Source: Hyphomicrobiales bacterium (lineage in GTDB: Bacteria > Pseudomonadota > Alphaproteobacteria > Rhizobiales > Kaistiaceae). From it: a DNA stretch of 64,000 bases. The stretch covers positions 124,001 to 188,000 of the forward strand of contig JAFKKF010000010.1 in NCBI GenBank assembly GCA_017305635.1, read 5' to 3'. The stretch's first letter is position 1; each line of letters opens with the position of its first letter. The translations under genes were made by a program, and so were the position numbers. Positions 1 through 9,863 of this stretch are shown in pieces. Below the pieces are notes generated by a model. That model was not told where the DNA came from. It did not search any database and worked only from the letters and a program-made list of their open reading frames with translations.

Positions 1-31
1 GTCGGATCAGCCGGCCCTGGGGCGGAGCAGG

Positions 32-1840
32 ATGGCCGAGGAAAAGAGCCCGTCGGACGGCACTTTCGGGACCAGCGATCCCGAGGCCCTGGCGCGCAAC
101 CTCGCGCGAGTCGTCGAGGAAGCCGGCAAGGCCGCTTCCGCCTATCTGAAGCCGCGGGAGGAAGGCAAGGCGACGCTCGATTTCAGCGAGCCCATCGCCG
201 ACATGGTCAAGACCGTGTCCAAGGTGGTCGAATACTGGATGGGCGAGCCGGAGCGCACGGTCGAGGCCGAGCGGCGGCTGTGGGCCGGCTATCTCGACCT
301 CTGGGCGAGCTCGCTGAAGCGCATGATGGGCGAGCCGGCGAAGCCCGCGATCGAGCCCGACCCGCGCGACAAGCGCTTCGCCGACCGGGAATGGTCGGAG
401 AACCAGTTCTTCGATTTCCTGAAGCAGGTCTACCTGATCACCAGCCGCTGGGCCTCCGAGATGGTCGACGAGGCCGGCGGGCTCGACGAGCACACGCGCC
501 ACAAGGCGGGCTTCTACGTCAAGCAGATCGCCAATGCGGTGGCGCCATCCAACTTCGTCCTGACCAACCCGGAAGTGCTCCGCGAGACCGTCGCCTCCAA
601 TGCCGAGAACCTCGTCCGCGGCATGCACATGCTCGCCGAGGATATCAAGGCCGGCCACGGCGACCTCAAGATCCGCCAGTCGAGCGGCGACACGTTCGAG
701 CTCGGCAGAAACCTCGCGACGACGCCCGGCCAGGTGATCTTCGAGAACACGCTCTGCCAGGTGATCCAGTACGAGGCGACGACCAAGGACGTGCTCAAGC
801 GTCCCCTCCTCATCGTGCCGCCGTGGATCAACAAGTTCTACATCCTCGACCTGACGGCGGAGAAGAGCTTCATCCGCTGGTGCGTCGAGCAGGGCCAGAC
901 CGTCTTCGTCATCTCCTGGGTCAATCCCGACAAGCGGCAGGCGAAGAAGAGCTTCGAGCACTACATGCGCGAAGGCGTCCTGAAGGCGCTCGAGGTGGCA
1001 CTGAAGGTGACTGGCGCGGACGGCGCCAATGCCGTCGGCTACTGCGTCGGCGGGACGCTCCTCTCGGTCACGCTCGCCTGGATGGCGGCGAAGGGCGACG
1101 AGCGCATCAAGTCGGCGACTTTGTTCGCGACCCAGGTCGATTTCACCCATGCCGGCGACCTGAAGGTCTTCGTCGACGAGGAGCAGATCGCCGATATCGA
1201 ATACCAGATGAAGATGACCGGCTACCTGGAGGGCGGCAAGATGTCGACCGCCTTCAACATGCTGCGGCCGAACGACCTGATCTGGCCCTATGTCATCACC
1301 AATTACTTCAAGGGCCAGAAGCCCTCGGCCTTCGACCTCCTCTACTGGAACGCCGACGCGACGCGCATGCCCGCGGCGAACCACTCCTTCTACCTGCGCA
1401 ACTGCTACCTCGATAACCGCCTGTCGGGGGGCACGATGGAGGTCGCCGGCGAGACGCTCGATCTGGCCAAGTCGAAGGTGCCGATCTACAACCTCGCCAC
1501 CCGCGAGGACCACATCGCCCCGCCGCGTTCGGTCTTCTACGGCTCATCCTTCTTCGGCGGGCCCGTGACCTTCGTGCTCACCGGCTCCGGCCACATAGCC
1601 GGGGTCATCAACCCGCCGGCGCGCAACAAGTATCAGTACTGGACAGGCCCGAAGCCGGAAGGCGACGGCTATGACGAATGGCTGAAGGTCGCCGTCGAAC
1701 ACCCCGGCTCGTGGTGGCCGCACTGGCAGAAGTGGATCGAGACGCTGGACGGCACGCGCGTCAAGGCGCGCAAGATCGGCGCGGGGAAGCTCAAGGCGAT
1801 CGAGCCGGCGCCGGGCAGCTACGTGCGGGTGCGGTCGTAG
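32..1840 (+). CDS. phaC: Class I poly(3-hydroxyalkanoate) synthase
   Basis: Polymerises (R)-3-hydroxyacyl-CoA into PHA storage polyester at the granule surface. The 602-residue length fits class I PhaC. The N-terminal PhaC domain is followed by an alpha/beta-hydrolase core with the lipase-like box GYCVGG; the nucleophile is Cys338, with Asp493 (REDHIAPP) and His521 (GSGHIAG) completing the triad. The start has a GGAGCAGG ribosome-binding site just upstream. It stands alone: no phaA, phaB, phaR or phasin gene is next to it in the visible sequence, although the left edge is only 31 bases away. Identification is secure. Confidence 0.97.
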   Translation: MAEEKSPSDGTFGTSDPEALARNLARVVEEAGKAASAYLKPREEGKATLDFSEPIADMVKTVSKVVEYWMGEPERTVEAERRLWAGYLDLWASSLKRMMGEPAKPAIEPDPRDKRFADREWSENQFFDFLKQVYLITSRWASEMVDEAGGLDEHTRHKAGFYVKQIANAVAPSNFVLTNPEVLRETVASNAENLVRGMHMLAEDIKAGHGDLKIRQSSGDTFELGRNLATTPGQVIFENTLCQVIQYEATTKDVLKRPLLIVPPWINKFYILDLTAEKSFIRWCVEQGQTVFVISWVNPDKRQAKKSFEHYMREGVLKALEVALKVTGADGANAVGYCVGGTLLSVTLAWMAAKGDERIKSATLFATQVDFTHAGDLKVFVDEEQIADIEYQMKMTGYLEGGKMSTAFNMLRPNDLIWPYVITNYFKGQKPSAFDLLYWNADATRMPAANHSFYLRNCYLDNRLSGGTMEVAGETLDLAKSKVPIYNLATREDHIAPPRSVFYGSSFFGGPVTFVLTGSGHIAGVINPPARNKYQYWTGPKPEGDGYDEWLKVAVEHPGSWWPHWQKWIETLDGTRVKARKIGAGKLKAIEPAPGSYVRVRS

Positions 1841-1858
1841 CGGCCGCGCTTCGCGCCC

Positions 1859-2389
1859 TCAGGCCGGAACATAGGTCAGCCTGACCACATCGGCGTCGAT
1901 CCGGTCGCTCGCGACGAGGCGGAGCCGAGGCCGGGCGGCGGCGAAGAACGGCTTGCCGGCGCCGAGCACCACCGGGTGGACGTAGAGACGGTATTCGTCG
2001 ATGAGGGCGAGGTCGGCAAGGCTTCGGGCAAGGTCCGGCCCGCCGACCTGAACCTCCCCCGAGATTTCCGCCTTCAGAGCGCGTATCGCCGTCTCCAGGT
2101 CGCCGTCGACGAGTGTGGCATTGGGTCCGACCGTCTTCAGGGAGCGCGACACCACCCACTTGCGATGGTGTCGCCACGCCGCCGCGAACGCGCGCTCCGC
2201 GTCGTCCCATTCGGGACGGTCCTCGTCCCAGTAGGCCATGATCTCGTAGAGGCGGCGGCCGTAGAGACTTCCCGCCTGCCCGCGGACCTGCTCGATGAAG
2301 TGACGGAAAAGAGCCGGGCCCGGCGCGAAGGCCGTATGGTCGACATAGCCGTCGAGCGACTGGTTCATGCCGAAGACCAGCTTTGCCAT
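1859..2389 (-). CDS. Dihydrofolate reductase family protein (RibD C-terminal-like)
   Basis: A 176-residue protein of the RibD_C/DHFR-like fold, beginning MAKLVFGMNQSLDGYVD, a typical first strand with the SLDGY motif, and ending with the LYVHPVVLGAGKPFF region found in this family. These proteins are NAD(P)H-dependent reductases, mostly of unknown substrate; this is not folate-pathway FolA by sequence. The reading frame stays open far upstream, but the homologous region begins at this ATG, 26 bp after the stop of the upstream transglycosylase gene, so the two are probably co-transcribed. It converges on phaC. Confidence 0.85.
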   Translation of the reverse strand: MAKLVFGMNQSLDGYVDHTAFAPGPALFRHFIEQVRGQAGSLYGRRLYEIMAYWDEDRPEWDDAERAFAAAWRHHRKWVVSRSLKTVGPNATLVDGDLETAIRALKAEISGEVQVGGPDLARSLADLALIDEYRLYVHPVVLGAGKPFFAAARPRLRLVASDRIDADVVRLTYVPA

Positions 2390-2415
2390 GGCGGAAGGCT
2401 CCCCGGAGGCCCGTC

Positions 2416-3615
2416 CTACCCGCCGAGCTTCGCGAGCAGTTCGCGGGTCGGATAGGAATCCGCCGGCATGCCGAGCTTCAACTGCACGTCCTTGACCGCG
2501 GCGCGGGATTTCAGCCCCATGATGCCGTCGATCTTGCCGACGTCGTAGCCCTTCCTGGCGAGGATCGTCTGCAGCTTCTTGCCCTCGGCGAGGGTCAGGG
2601 CCGGATCGGGATTGTTCGCGGTCACCCGTGGAGCGCCCGCCATGCGGGTGGCGTAGTAGGCGGCCGTGGTCGAATAGGTCAGCGACGAGTTCCACTGCAG
2701 GAAGACCTGGAAGTTCTGGTAGGCGAGGAAGGCGGGGCCCTTCCTGCCCTGCGGCAGCAGCAGGCTCGCCTTGACGCCGTCCGCCGGCAGCGGCTTCGAG
2801 CCGGCCGCCTTGACGCCGTACCTCACCCATTCCGAGCGCGGCAGCTGGATGGCGAGGTCCGCCTTCTCCCACGGCATCTGCTGCGGCACGCGCACTTCCT
2901 GCAGCCAGGGCTGGCCGGCCTGCCAGCCGAAGGCCTTCAGCATGTTGGCGGCCGATGCCAACGCATCCGGCGTGCTGCGGATCAGGTTGATCTTGCCGTC
3001 GCCGTCCTCGTCGACGCCGTAGTCGTAGTAGTGCGAGGCGAGGAACTGGAACTGGCCCATCTCGCCGGCCCAGGGACCGCGCATCTGCGCGGGCGTGAGG
3101 TCGCCGCGGGCGATGATCTTCAGCGCGTCGATCAACTGCGGGCGGAAGAGGTCCGGCCGCCGGCAATCATAGGCAAGCGTCGCGAGCGAGGTCAGCGTCG
3201 GGCCGTCGCCCATGTTGGCGCCGAAATCGGTCTCCAGCCCCCAGAAGGCGGTGATGACCTGTGCCGGAACCCCGAACTGCTTCTCGATCTTGCCGAAGAT
3301 CGCCTTGTTGGCGGCGATCTTCGCCGGCCCCTGCTTGACGCGGTAGCTCTCGACCATGCGGCCGGAGAAATCGAGGAAGGTCTGGGCGAAGACCTGCTGG
3401 GCGCGGTCCTTGTTGACGATGCCCTGGTCGAACTGGGCGACCGAGAGCCCGGCATTGACGGCGGAAGCCGGGATGCCGTCGGCGAGCGCTTCCTTCTTCA
3501 CGCCCTGCAGCCAGGCGTCGAAATTCGGCTCCTTCTGGCAGGAGGCGGCAAGCGCCGGCCCCACGGCGAGAAGCGCCAGGCTGGCCACGGCCAGGGTCTT
3601 CGCGATGGTCGTCAT
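2416..3615 (-). CDS. Lytic murein transglycosylase, MltB/SLT_2 family
   Basis: A 399-residue periplasmic peptidoglycan lyase that cleaves the MurNAc-GlcNAc bond to leave 1,6-anhydro-MurNAc. A Sec signal peptide (residues 1 to about 24, ending ALAAS) precedes the SLT_2 domain. The expected catalytic acid is Glu128 in AFWGLETDFG, and a DEDGDGKIN segment matches the EF-hand-like calcium loop known in E. coli Slt35/MltB. A PG_binding_1 domain occupies about residues 330-399. No lipobox cysteine is evident, so it is probably soluble. It is divergent from the membrane protein gene at 3700, with an 84-bp shared promoter region. Confidence 0.93.
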   Translation of the reverse strand: MTTIAKTLAVASLALLAVGPALAASCQKEPNFDAWLQGVKKEALADGIPASAVNAGLSVAQFDQGIVNKDRAQQVFAQTFLDFSGRMVESYRVKQGPAKIAANKAIFGKIEKQFGVPAQVITAFWGLETDFGANMGDGPTLTSLATLAYDCRRPDLFRPQLIDALKIIARGDLTPAQMRGPWAGEMGQFQFLASHYYDYGVDEDGDGKINLIRSTPDALASAANMLKAFGWQAGQPWLQEVRVPQQMPWEKADLAIQLPRSEWVRYGVKAAGSKPLPADGVKASLLLPQGRKGPAFLAYQNFQVFLQWNSSLTYSTTAAYYATRMAGAPRVTANNPDPALTLAEGKKLQTILARKGYDVGKIDGIMGLKSRAAVKDVQLKLGMPADSYPTRELLAKLGG

Positions 3616-3699
3616 GCGTTCCTCTCGTTTCCGTGCCCGCCTGATTCGGGACTATACGGGGGATTGGTGACGCCTCAACCCTGGGGCCGGAGGTGGTTC

Positions 3700-4164
3700 A
3701 TGTACCTGATCTCGGTGGTCGTCCTCCTGATCCTCGCTCCGGTCGTCTCGATCGTCGCCGAATTCGTGACCGGCGCCGTGCCGCCCGACCTCATCGGCGT
3801 GATCGGCAAGTGGATGACTTTCTGGGCGGTCGGCGTGCGTCTCTTCATGGCCGGTGTTCGGCAGACGGCGCAGCCGTCCTTCACCGCCAAGGACATCTTC
3901 CAGATCGACGATCCCCGCGCCGGCGGGCTGGTGCGCGAGATCGGCTTCGGCAACCTGGCGATGGGCCTCCTCGGCCTCGCCTCGTTCCTGAAACCGGAAT
4001 GGCTGGTGCCGGCGGCCATCGTCGGCGGCCTTTACTACGGGCTTGCGGGCCTCGGGCATGTCGTCAAGGGAGAGCGCAACGCGAAGGAAAACATCGCGAT
4101 GCTCACCGATTTCCTCGCCTTCATCGTACTCGCCGTTTTCGTGGTGATGCGCGGCCTGTACTGA
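3700..4164 (+). CDS. Small integral membrane protein, DUF6790-like
   Basis: A 154-residue hydrophobic protein with about four predicted membrane helices (roughly residues 1-25, 28-50, 85-115 and 130-152). The start is chosen at ATG 3700 because a CCGGAGG ribosome-binding site lies just upstream and the preceding frame is low-quality, antisense to the transglycosylase. It resembles the uncharacterised DUF6790 membrane proteins. It ends 6 bp before recG, so the two may be co-transcribed, but no function can be stated. Confidence 0.75.
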   Translation: MYLISVVVLLILAPVVSIVAEFVTGAVPPDLIGVIGKWMTFWAVGVRLFMAGVRQTAQPSFTAKDIFQIDDPRAGGLVREIGFGNLAMGLLGLASFLKPEWLVPAAIVGGLYYGLAGLGHVVKGERNAKENIAMLTDFLAFIVLAVFVVMRGLY

Positions 4165-4170
4165 GGACCG

Positions 4171-6276
4171 ATGCGCCCCGCCCTCCTCAACCCGCTCTTC
4201 CGGCCGGTCACCAGCCTTGCCGGCATCGGGCCGAAGACGGGCGCCGCGCTCTCCCGCCTCCTCGATGCGCCCGAAGGCGAGGAGGCGCGCGTCGTCGATC
4301 TCCTCTTCCATCTGCCCGTGGCGCTGGTCGACCGGCGCAACCAGCCGGGCGTCGCGCTCGCGCCGGAAGGCGCCATCGTGACGCTGAAGGTGCGCATCGA
4401 CCGCCACCAGAAGCCGCCGCGCGGGAACCGGCGGGTGCCCTATCGCGTGTTCGCGCATGACGATACCGGCGAGGTGGCGCTGACCTTCTTCCATGCGCCG
4501 GAGGGCTGGGTGGAGAAGCTCCTGCCGGTCGGCGAGACGCGCTACGTCAGCGGCCGGATGGAATGGTTCAACGGGCGCCCGTCCATGGTTCATCCCGACC
4601 ATGTCGTGCCGGAGGCGGATTTCGCCAGCCTGCCGCTGATCGAGCCGGTCTATCCGATGACCGCGGGGATCACGAAGAAGCTGATGCTCCGCGCCGTGGA
4701 TGATGCGCTTGGGAGCGTGCCGGCGCTCCCCGACTGGCTCGACGGCCCGCTCCGGCGCAAGCACCAGTGGCCCGATTTCGCCGATGCGCTCCGCATCGCG
4801 CACCATCCTTCCACGGCCCTCGACTTCTCGCCGGAGAGCAAACCGCTCACCCGCCTCGCCTATGACGAACTGCTTGCCAGCCAGCTCGCTCTTGCTCTGA
4901 TGCGCGCGCACCAGCGGAAGAGCGTCGGCAGAGGGCGGAAAGGCGACGGGTCGGTGAGCGCGAAGGTCATCGCCGCCCTGCCCTTCCAGCTGACCGGCAG
5001 CCAGCGCCTCGCGGTCGCCGAGATCAATGCCGACCTCGCCAAGCCCGAGCGCATGCTGCGCCTCCTGCAGGGCGATGTCGGCTCGGGCAAGACCGTCGTC
5101 GCGCTGCTCGCGTCGGCGACCGTCATCGAGGCGGGCGCCCAGGCCGCGATCATGGCGCCGACCGAGCTGCTCGCCCGCCAGCATGCGCGCACCGTCACCC
5201 GCCTCGCCGAAGCGGCCGGCATCCGCGCCGCGGTGCTCACCGGCCGCGAGCGCGGCAAGGAGCGCGACGCCATCATCGCCGGGCTCGCCGACGGCAGCAT
5301 CGACCTTCTCATCGGTACCCACGCGCTCTTCCAGGCGGGCGTCGATTTCGCCGATCTCGCCCTCGTCGTGGTTGACGAGCAGCATCGCTTCGGCGTCCAC
5401 CAGCGCCTCGCGCTCTCCGCCAAGGGGGGCGCCACCGACGTACTGGTGATGACCGCAACGCCGATCCCGCGCACGCTCGAGCTCACCTATTACGGCGACA
5501 TGGACGTCTCGCGGCTGACCGAGAAGCCGGCCGGGCGCCGGCCGATCACGACGAGCGTCGTCTCCTCCACCCGCATGGAGGAAGTGGTCGAACGCATCCG
5601 CGCCCGCACGACCGAGGGCGCCAAGGCCTACTGGATATGCCCGCTGGTCGAGGAGTCGGACGTCCTCGACGTCACCGCCGCCGAGGAGCGCTTCAAGGCG
5701 CTGAAGAAGATCCTCGGCCCGATCGTCGGCCTCGTCCACGGCAAGATGGCGCCGACCGAGCGCGACGCCGCCATGACCGATTTCGCCGCCGGGCGCGTGC
5801 AGGTTCTGGTGGCGACGACCGTGGTCGAGGTCGGCGTCGACGTTCCGGACGCGACCATCATCGTGATCGAGCATGCCGAGCGCTTCGGCCTCGCCCAGTT
5901 GCACCAGTTGCGCGGCCGCGTCGGGCGGAGCGACCTGCCTTCCACCTGCCTCCTCCTCTACAAGGGGCCGCTCGGCCAGGTCGCCGAGGAGCGCCTGAAG
6001 ATCATGCGCGAGACCGAGGACGGCTTCGTCATCGCGGAGAAGGACCTCGAGCTTCGGGGCGGCGGCGAGACGTTGGGGACGCGCCAGTCGGGCATGCCCG
6101 GCTTCCGCCTCGCCCATCCCGAGCACCAGAGCGCGCTGATGGAGACGGCCCGCGACGATGCCCGGCTGATCGTGGAAACCGACCCGGACCTGAAATCGCC
6201 CCGCGGCGCAGCGCTTAGGGTGCTGCTCTACCTGTTCGGGCGCGACGCCGCGATCCGGCTGATCCGGGCGGGGTGA
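4171..6276 (+). CDS. recG: ATP-dependent DNA helicase RecG
   Basis: A 701-residue superfamily 2 helicase that regresses stalled forks and migrates Holliday junctions. It has an N-terminal wedge/OB domain, Walker A GDVGSGKT, Walker B-type DEQH (VVDEQHRFG) and helicase motif VI in QLRGRVGRS, and ends in the RecG C-terminal region. Length and domain order are normal. The start lies 6 bp after the membrane protein stop. Identification is secure. Confidence 0.98.
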   Translation: MRPALLNPLFRPVTSLAGIGPKTGAALSRLLDAPEGEEARVVDLLFHLPVALVDRRNQPGVALAPEGAIVTLKVRIDRHQKPPRGNRRVPYRVFAHDDTGEVALTFFHAPEGWVEKLLPVGETRYVSGRMEWFNGRPSMVHPDHVVPEADFASLPLIEPVYPMTAGITKKLMLRAVDDALGSVPALPDWLDGPLRRKHQWPDFADALRIAHHPSTALDFSPESKPLTRLAYDELLASQLALALMRAHQRKSVGRGRKGDGSVSAKVIAALPFQLTGSQRLAVAEINADLAKPERMLRLLQGDVGSGKTVVALLASATVIEAGAQAAIMAPTELLARQHARTVTRLAEAAGIRAAVLTGRERGKERDAIIAGLADGSIDLLIGTHALFQAGVDFADLALVVVDEQHRFGVHQRLALSAKGGATDVLVMTATPIPRTLELTYYGDMDVSRLTEKPAGRRPITTSVVSSTRMEEVVERIRARTTEGAKAYWICPLVEESDVLDVTAAEERFKALKKILGPIVGLVHGKMAPTERDAAMTDFAAGRVQVLVATTVVEVGVDVPDATIIVIEHAERFGLAQLHQLRGRVGRSDLPSTCLLLYKGPLGQVAEERLKIMRETEDGFVIAEKDLELRGGGETLGTRQSGMPGFRLAHPEHQSALMETARDDARLIVETDPDLKSPRGAALRVLLYLFGRDAAIRLIRAG

Positions 6277-6287
6277 CGGCGCCCTTC

Positions 6288-6428
6288 ATGCGCCCCCTCC
6301 ACCATCCTTCGGATGGTCCCCCTCCCCCGCTTCGCAGGGGAGGAACCGTGGCGGCGCCGCTTGCGCGACGTGGTTGCTCCCCTGCGAAGCGGGGGAGCTG
6401 TCGCCGAAAGGCGACTGAGGGGGCGCAT
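6288..6428. repeat. 141-bp palindromic MITE-like element with perfect terminal inverted repeats
   Basis: The ends ATGCGCCCCCTC (6288-6299) and GAGGGGGCGCAT (6417-6428) are perfect 12-bp inverted repeats. Inside, a 20-bp inverted repeat (6322-6341 against 6378-6397, core CGCTTCGCAGGGG) is also perfect, and smaller palindromes sit between. The element fills the recG-6481 gap and would fold into a long hairpin in RNA. The left-half sequence CCTTCGGATGGTCCCC recurs near 28455, so it belongs to a dispersed family. It has no coding capacity of its own. Confidence 0.85.
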
Positions 6429-6480
6429 ATCCTCGACACCGCCCTTGCCTTGCGCTTCTATCGCGGCGAAGGAGACTCCC

Positions 6481-7053
6481 ATGGCTACCCGCTACCCCGC
6501 CATCGACGAGAAGCATCGGCGCTTCATCGAGCGGCAGCACGTGTTCTTCACCGCGTCCGCGGCGGAAGGCACCCGCGTCAACCTCTCGCCGCGCGGGACG
6601 GATTCGTTCCGCATCCTGACCCCCAATCGCGTCGTCTATCTCGACCGCACCGGGAGCGGCAACGAGACCGCCGCGCACATGAAGGCGGACGGCAGGCTCA
6701 CCATCATGTTCTGCGCCTTCGAGGGGCCGCCGAACATCCTCCGCCTCTACGGCCGCGGCCGGGTAGTCCATCGCGGCACCGGCGAATATGCGGCGCTGCT
6801 CAGCGAGCGGTTCGCGGGCAACGAGCCGCTCGGCACCCGCCAGTTCATGGTCCAGGACATCGACCTGGTGCAGACGAGCTGCGGCTACGGCGTGCCCTTC
6901 CTCGAATACAAGGGCGAGCGGCCGTCCATGGACAATTGGGCGGAGAACAAGGGCGCCGACGGGCTGCTCGCCTATCAGCGCGAGAAGAACGTGACCAGCA
7001 TGGACGGGCTGCCGACCGGGCTCTTCGAGGAGGCGCCTATACCCGCCGGCTGA
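6481..7053 (+). CDS. Pyridoxamine 5'-phosphate oxidase family protein
   Basis: A 190-residue split-barrel flavin-binding protein of the PNPOx-like superfamily, recognisable from the N-terminal FFTASAAEGTRVNLSPRG and the central FEGPPNILRLYGRGRVV strands. It is a general FMN/F420-type reductase-like fold; substrate is unknown and it is not the vitamin B6 enzyme PdxH. The start has a GAAGGAG site 6 bases upstream. Its 3' end overlaps the convergent DUF502 gene by 17 bp. Confidence 0.85.
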   Translation: MATRYPAIDEKHRRFIERQHVFFTASAAEGTRVNLSPRGTDSFRILTPNRVVYLDRTGSGNETAAHMKADGRLTIMFCAFEGPPNILRLYGRGRVVHRGTGEYAALLSERFAGNEPLGTRQFMVQDIDLVQTSCGYGVPFLEYKGERPSMDNWAENKGADGLLAYQREKNVTSMDGLPTGLFEEAPIPAG

Positions 7054-7801
7054 ACTGTTCGGCCTGGCGGACGCGGCGCTTCACTTCCTCGATGGTCACC
7101 GGCTCGCCGGGGCGCACGACCACGGGCTCGTAGTCGGGCTGGACGAGACCGGCGGAGATGACCATCTTGGCGGCATCCTCCGGCGTCATGTCGAGGATGA
7201 TCACGTCGGACTTCTTGGCGAAGACGATGTAGCCGGTGACCGAGGTGGGCGTCGCCGGGACGAAGCAGGAGAGGAACTCCTCGTCGCTGCCCTTGGCGAG
7301 CTTCTGCTTCAGCTCGCCCTTCGCCTCGGTGACCACGAAGGCGAGCGACCAGACGCCCTGGCGCGGATATTCGATCAGGCCGACGGTCTTGAAGGTCTTC
7401 GTCCGGTTGGCGACCACTGTCTCCACGATCTGCTTCAGGCCGCGATAGAGGTTGCGGATCAGCGGCGTGCGGGCCAGCAGCGACTCGCCCCAGGCGACGA
7501 AGGTGCGCCCGGCGAGGTTCGCCGTCAGGAAGCCGAGGAGGGTGATGACGAAGAGCGCGATGAGGACGCCGAAACCGGGGATCGAGACCGGCAGCCACTT
7601 GTCCGGCTTGTAGGCGGCCGGGATCAGCGGCGTGACCCAGGAGTCGATCCACATGATCAGCGCCCAGGTCAGGTACACTGTCAGGAACAGCGGAACGACG
7701 ACTACCAGGCCGGTAAGGAAATAGTTGCGCAGCCGATGCCATCCGCTGCGCGGGACGGCATCGAAATCCTGCGGACCGAGAGGGTCGCTCGTATCGCTCA
7801 C
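7037..7801 (-). CDS. DUF502 family membrane protein
   Basis: A 254-residue inner-membrane protein of the DUF502 family (COG2928). Two N-terminal helices (about residues 22-45 and 65-90) carry the family sequences YFLTGLVVVVPLFLT and IPGFGVLIALFVITLLG; the conserved SLLARTPLIRNLYRGLKQI follows, then a soluble domain. GTG at 7801 is chosen because GGGAGA lies upstream at good spacing; a longer in-frame extension would run into glmS. Function is unknown. Confidence 0.85.
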   Translation of the reverse strand: MSDTSDPLGPQDFDAVPRSGWHRLRNYFLTGLVVVVPLFLTVYLTWALIMWIDSWVTPLIPAAYKPDKWLPVSIPGFGVLIALFVITLLGFLTANLAGRTFVAWGESLLARTPLIRNLYRGLKQIVETVVANRTKTFKTVGLIEYPRQGVWSLAFVVTEAKGELKQKLAKGSDEEFLSCFVPATPTSVTGYIVFAKKSDVIILDMTPEDAAKMVISAGLVQPDYEPVVVRPGEPVTIEEVKRRVRQAEQFSRRV

Positions 7802-7895
7802 ACCCGTCTCCCCACGCCCGCCCCACTCCCCGCGGACGTGGGCATTATCGGCCGAAGTCAGGTGATTTGAGAAGGGCCGATTATGCGCCCGAACG

Positions 7896-9722
7896 TCACT
7901 CGACGGTGACGGATTTGGCGAGATTGCGGGGCTGGTCGACGTCGGTGCCCATAAATACGGCAGTGTGGTAGGCGAGCAGTTGCACCGGAATGGCATAGAC
8001 CATGGGCGTGATGGTCGCCGGCATCTCGGGGAGGATCAGCGTCTCGACGGCGTCGATCGCCGCCGCCTCCCTGCCCTTCGGGTCGGTCACGAGGATGATG
8101 CGGCCGCCGCGCGCGGCGACCTCCTGCATGTTCGAGACGGTCTTCTCGAAGATCCGGTCATAGGGCGCGATGACGACCACCGGCATGTTGCGGTCGATCA
8201 GCGCGATAGGCCCGTGCTTCAGCTCGCCCGCGGCATAGCCTTCGGCATGGATATAGGAGATTTCCTTCAGCTTCAGCGCGCCTTCGAGCGCGATCGGATA
8301 GCTGGTGCCGCGGCCGAGATAGAGGACATGCTCGACGCGGCTCAAGTCCTTCGCCAGCCGCTCGATCTGCGGCTCGAGGCGAAGCGCCTGGCTCATGAAG
8401 CGCGGCACTTCGGAGAGCGCCCGCACCAGCTTCCCCTCGTCCTCGGCGGAGAGCACGCCACGCGCCCTGCCGGCCGCCACCGACAGCGCGGCGAGCACCG
8501 AGAGCTGCGAGGTGAAGGCCTTGGTCGAGGCGACGCCGATCTCCGGACCGGCGAGTGTTGGCAGCACGTAGTCCGCCTCGCGGGCGATGGTCGAGGTCGT
8601 CACGTTGACCACGGCCGCGACCTTCTGGCCCTCGGCCTTCGCGTAGCGGAGAGAGGCGAGCGTATCGGCGGTCTCGCCGGATTGCGAGACGACGATGGAG
8701 AGGCCTTTCGCGGTCAGCGGCTGCTCGCGGTAGCGGAACTCCGACGCGATATCGATGTCGACGGGCAGGCGCGCGAAGCGCTCGAACCAGTATTTCGCGA
8801 CGAGGCCGGCGTAGAAGGCGGTGCCGCAGGCCGTGATCGAGAGGCGGTCGAGGGCGGTGAAGTCGATGGCCGCGCCTTCCGGCAGGGTCGCCTTGCCGCT
8901 CGCGAAATCGAGGTAGTGGGCGAGCGTGTGGCCGACGACCTCGGGCTCCTCGGCGATCTCCTTCGACATGAAGTGGCGGTGGTTGCCCTTGTCGACCAGG
9001 AGGCTGGAGGCGAGCGTGCGCACCATCGGCCGCTCGACCCTGTCGCCGTGCTCGTCATAGATGGTCGCGCCGTTCCGGGTCATCACCGCCCAGTCGCCGT
9101 CATCGAGATAGGTGACGCGATCGGTGAACGGGGCGAGCGCGATGGCGTCCGAGCCGAAATACATCTGGCCGTCGCCATGGCCGATGGCGAGCGGGCTGCC
9201 GCGCCGCGCGCCGATCATCAGGTCGTCCTCGCCCTCGAAGAGGATGGCGAGGGCGAAGGCGCCCTCCAGCCGATCGAGCGTCTTCTCGACCGCGTCCTTC
9301 GGCGTGAGGCCCTCATCCAGGTACTTGGTGACGAGGTGCGCGATGACCTCGGTATCGGTCTCGCTGGCGAAGACGGCGCCGGCGGCGCGCAGCTCGTCCT
9401 TCAGCTCGCGGAAGTTCTCGATGATGCCATTGTGGACCAGCGCCAGCTTCCCCGTTGCGTGCGGGTGGGCATTGCTCTCGGTCGGCGCGCCATGGGTCGC
9501 CCAGCGCGTATGGCCGATGCCGGACGTGCCGGCGAGGGGCTGCTTCGCGACCTTGTCTTCCAGGTTACGCAGCTTGCCAGAAGCGCGGCGGCGGGCGAGA
9601 TGTCCGCCTTCCAGCGTCGCCACGCCGGCGGAGTCGTAGCCGCGATATTCGAGGCGCTTCAGGGCATCGAGGATCTGCGGTGCCACCGGCGCGGTGCCCA
9701 GGATGCCAACGATGCCGCACAT
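7896..9722 (-). CDS. glmS: Glutamine-fructose-6-phosphate aminotransferase (isomerising)
   Basis: Makes glucosamine-6-phosphate from fructose-6-phosphate and glutamine, the first step to UDP-GlcNAc for peptidoglycan and LPS. The 608-residue protein starts MCGIVGILG, whose Cys is the Ntn glutaminase nucleophile after Met removal. The glutaminase domain (about 1-240) is followed by two SIS sugar-isomerase domains with VVSQSGETADTL and the C-terminal DQPRNLAKSVTVE tail. It lies 141 bp downstream of glmU on the same strand, so the pathway genes are clustered. Confidence 0.98.
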   Translation of the reverse strand: MCGIVGILGTAPVAPQILDALKRLEYRGYDSAGVATLEGGHLARRRASGKLRNLEDKVAKQPLAGTSGIGHTRWATHGAPTESNAHPHATGKLALVHNGIIENFRELKDELRAAGAVFASETDTEVIAHLVTKYLDEGLTPKDAVEKTLDRLEGAFALAILFEGEDDLMIGARRGSPLAIGHGDGQMYFGSDAIALAPFTDRVTYLDDGDWAVMTRNGATIYDEHGDRVERPMVRTLASSLLVDKGNHRHFMSKEIAEEPEVVGHTLAHYLDFASGKATLPEGAAIDFTALDRLSITACGTAFYAGLVAKYWFERFARLPVDIDIASEFRYREQPLTAKGLSIVVSQSGETADTLASLRYAKAEGQKVAAVVNVTTSTIAREADYVLPTLAGPEIGVASTKAFTSQLSVLAALSVAAGRARGVLSAEDEGKLVRALSEVPRFMSQALRLEPQIERLAKDLSRVEHVLYLGRGTSYPIALEGALKLKEISYIHAEGYAAGELKHGPIALIDRNMPVVVIAPYDRIFEKTVSNMQEVAARGGRIILVTDPKGREAAAIDAVETLILPEMPATITPMVYAIPVQLLAYHTAVFMGTDVDQPRNLAKSVTVE

Positions 9723-9863
9723 GCCGCCCTGCTCCTCGAATCCCTTCGCGCCGCCGGAATGTAGGTGGCCTGCTGCGGCGCGGAAAAATCACTTCATATT
9801 TCGCGAGAAAATGCCGCCGGTCACCTTATGGCGGCGTTAATGGTGAATGGGGCACCCGCCCCC

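Noticed and set aside
32-1840. A PHA operon around phaC
   Set aside because: No phaA, phaB, phaP or phaR lies on the visible side; the opposite side is beyond the window, so no claim is made.
3652-6126. Long minus-strand open frames antisense to recG
   Set aside because: They are antisense to recG in high-GC DNA, have Arg/Ala/Asp-rich low-complexity translations and match no domain. They are shadows of recG codon bias.
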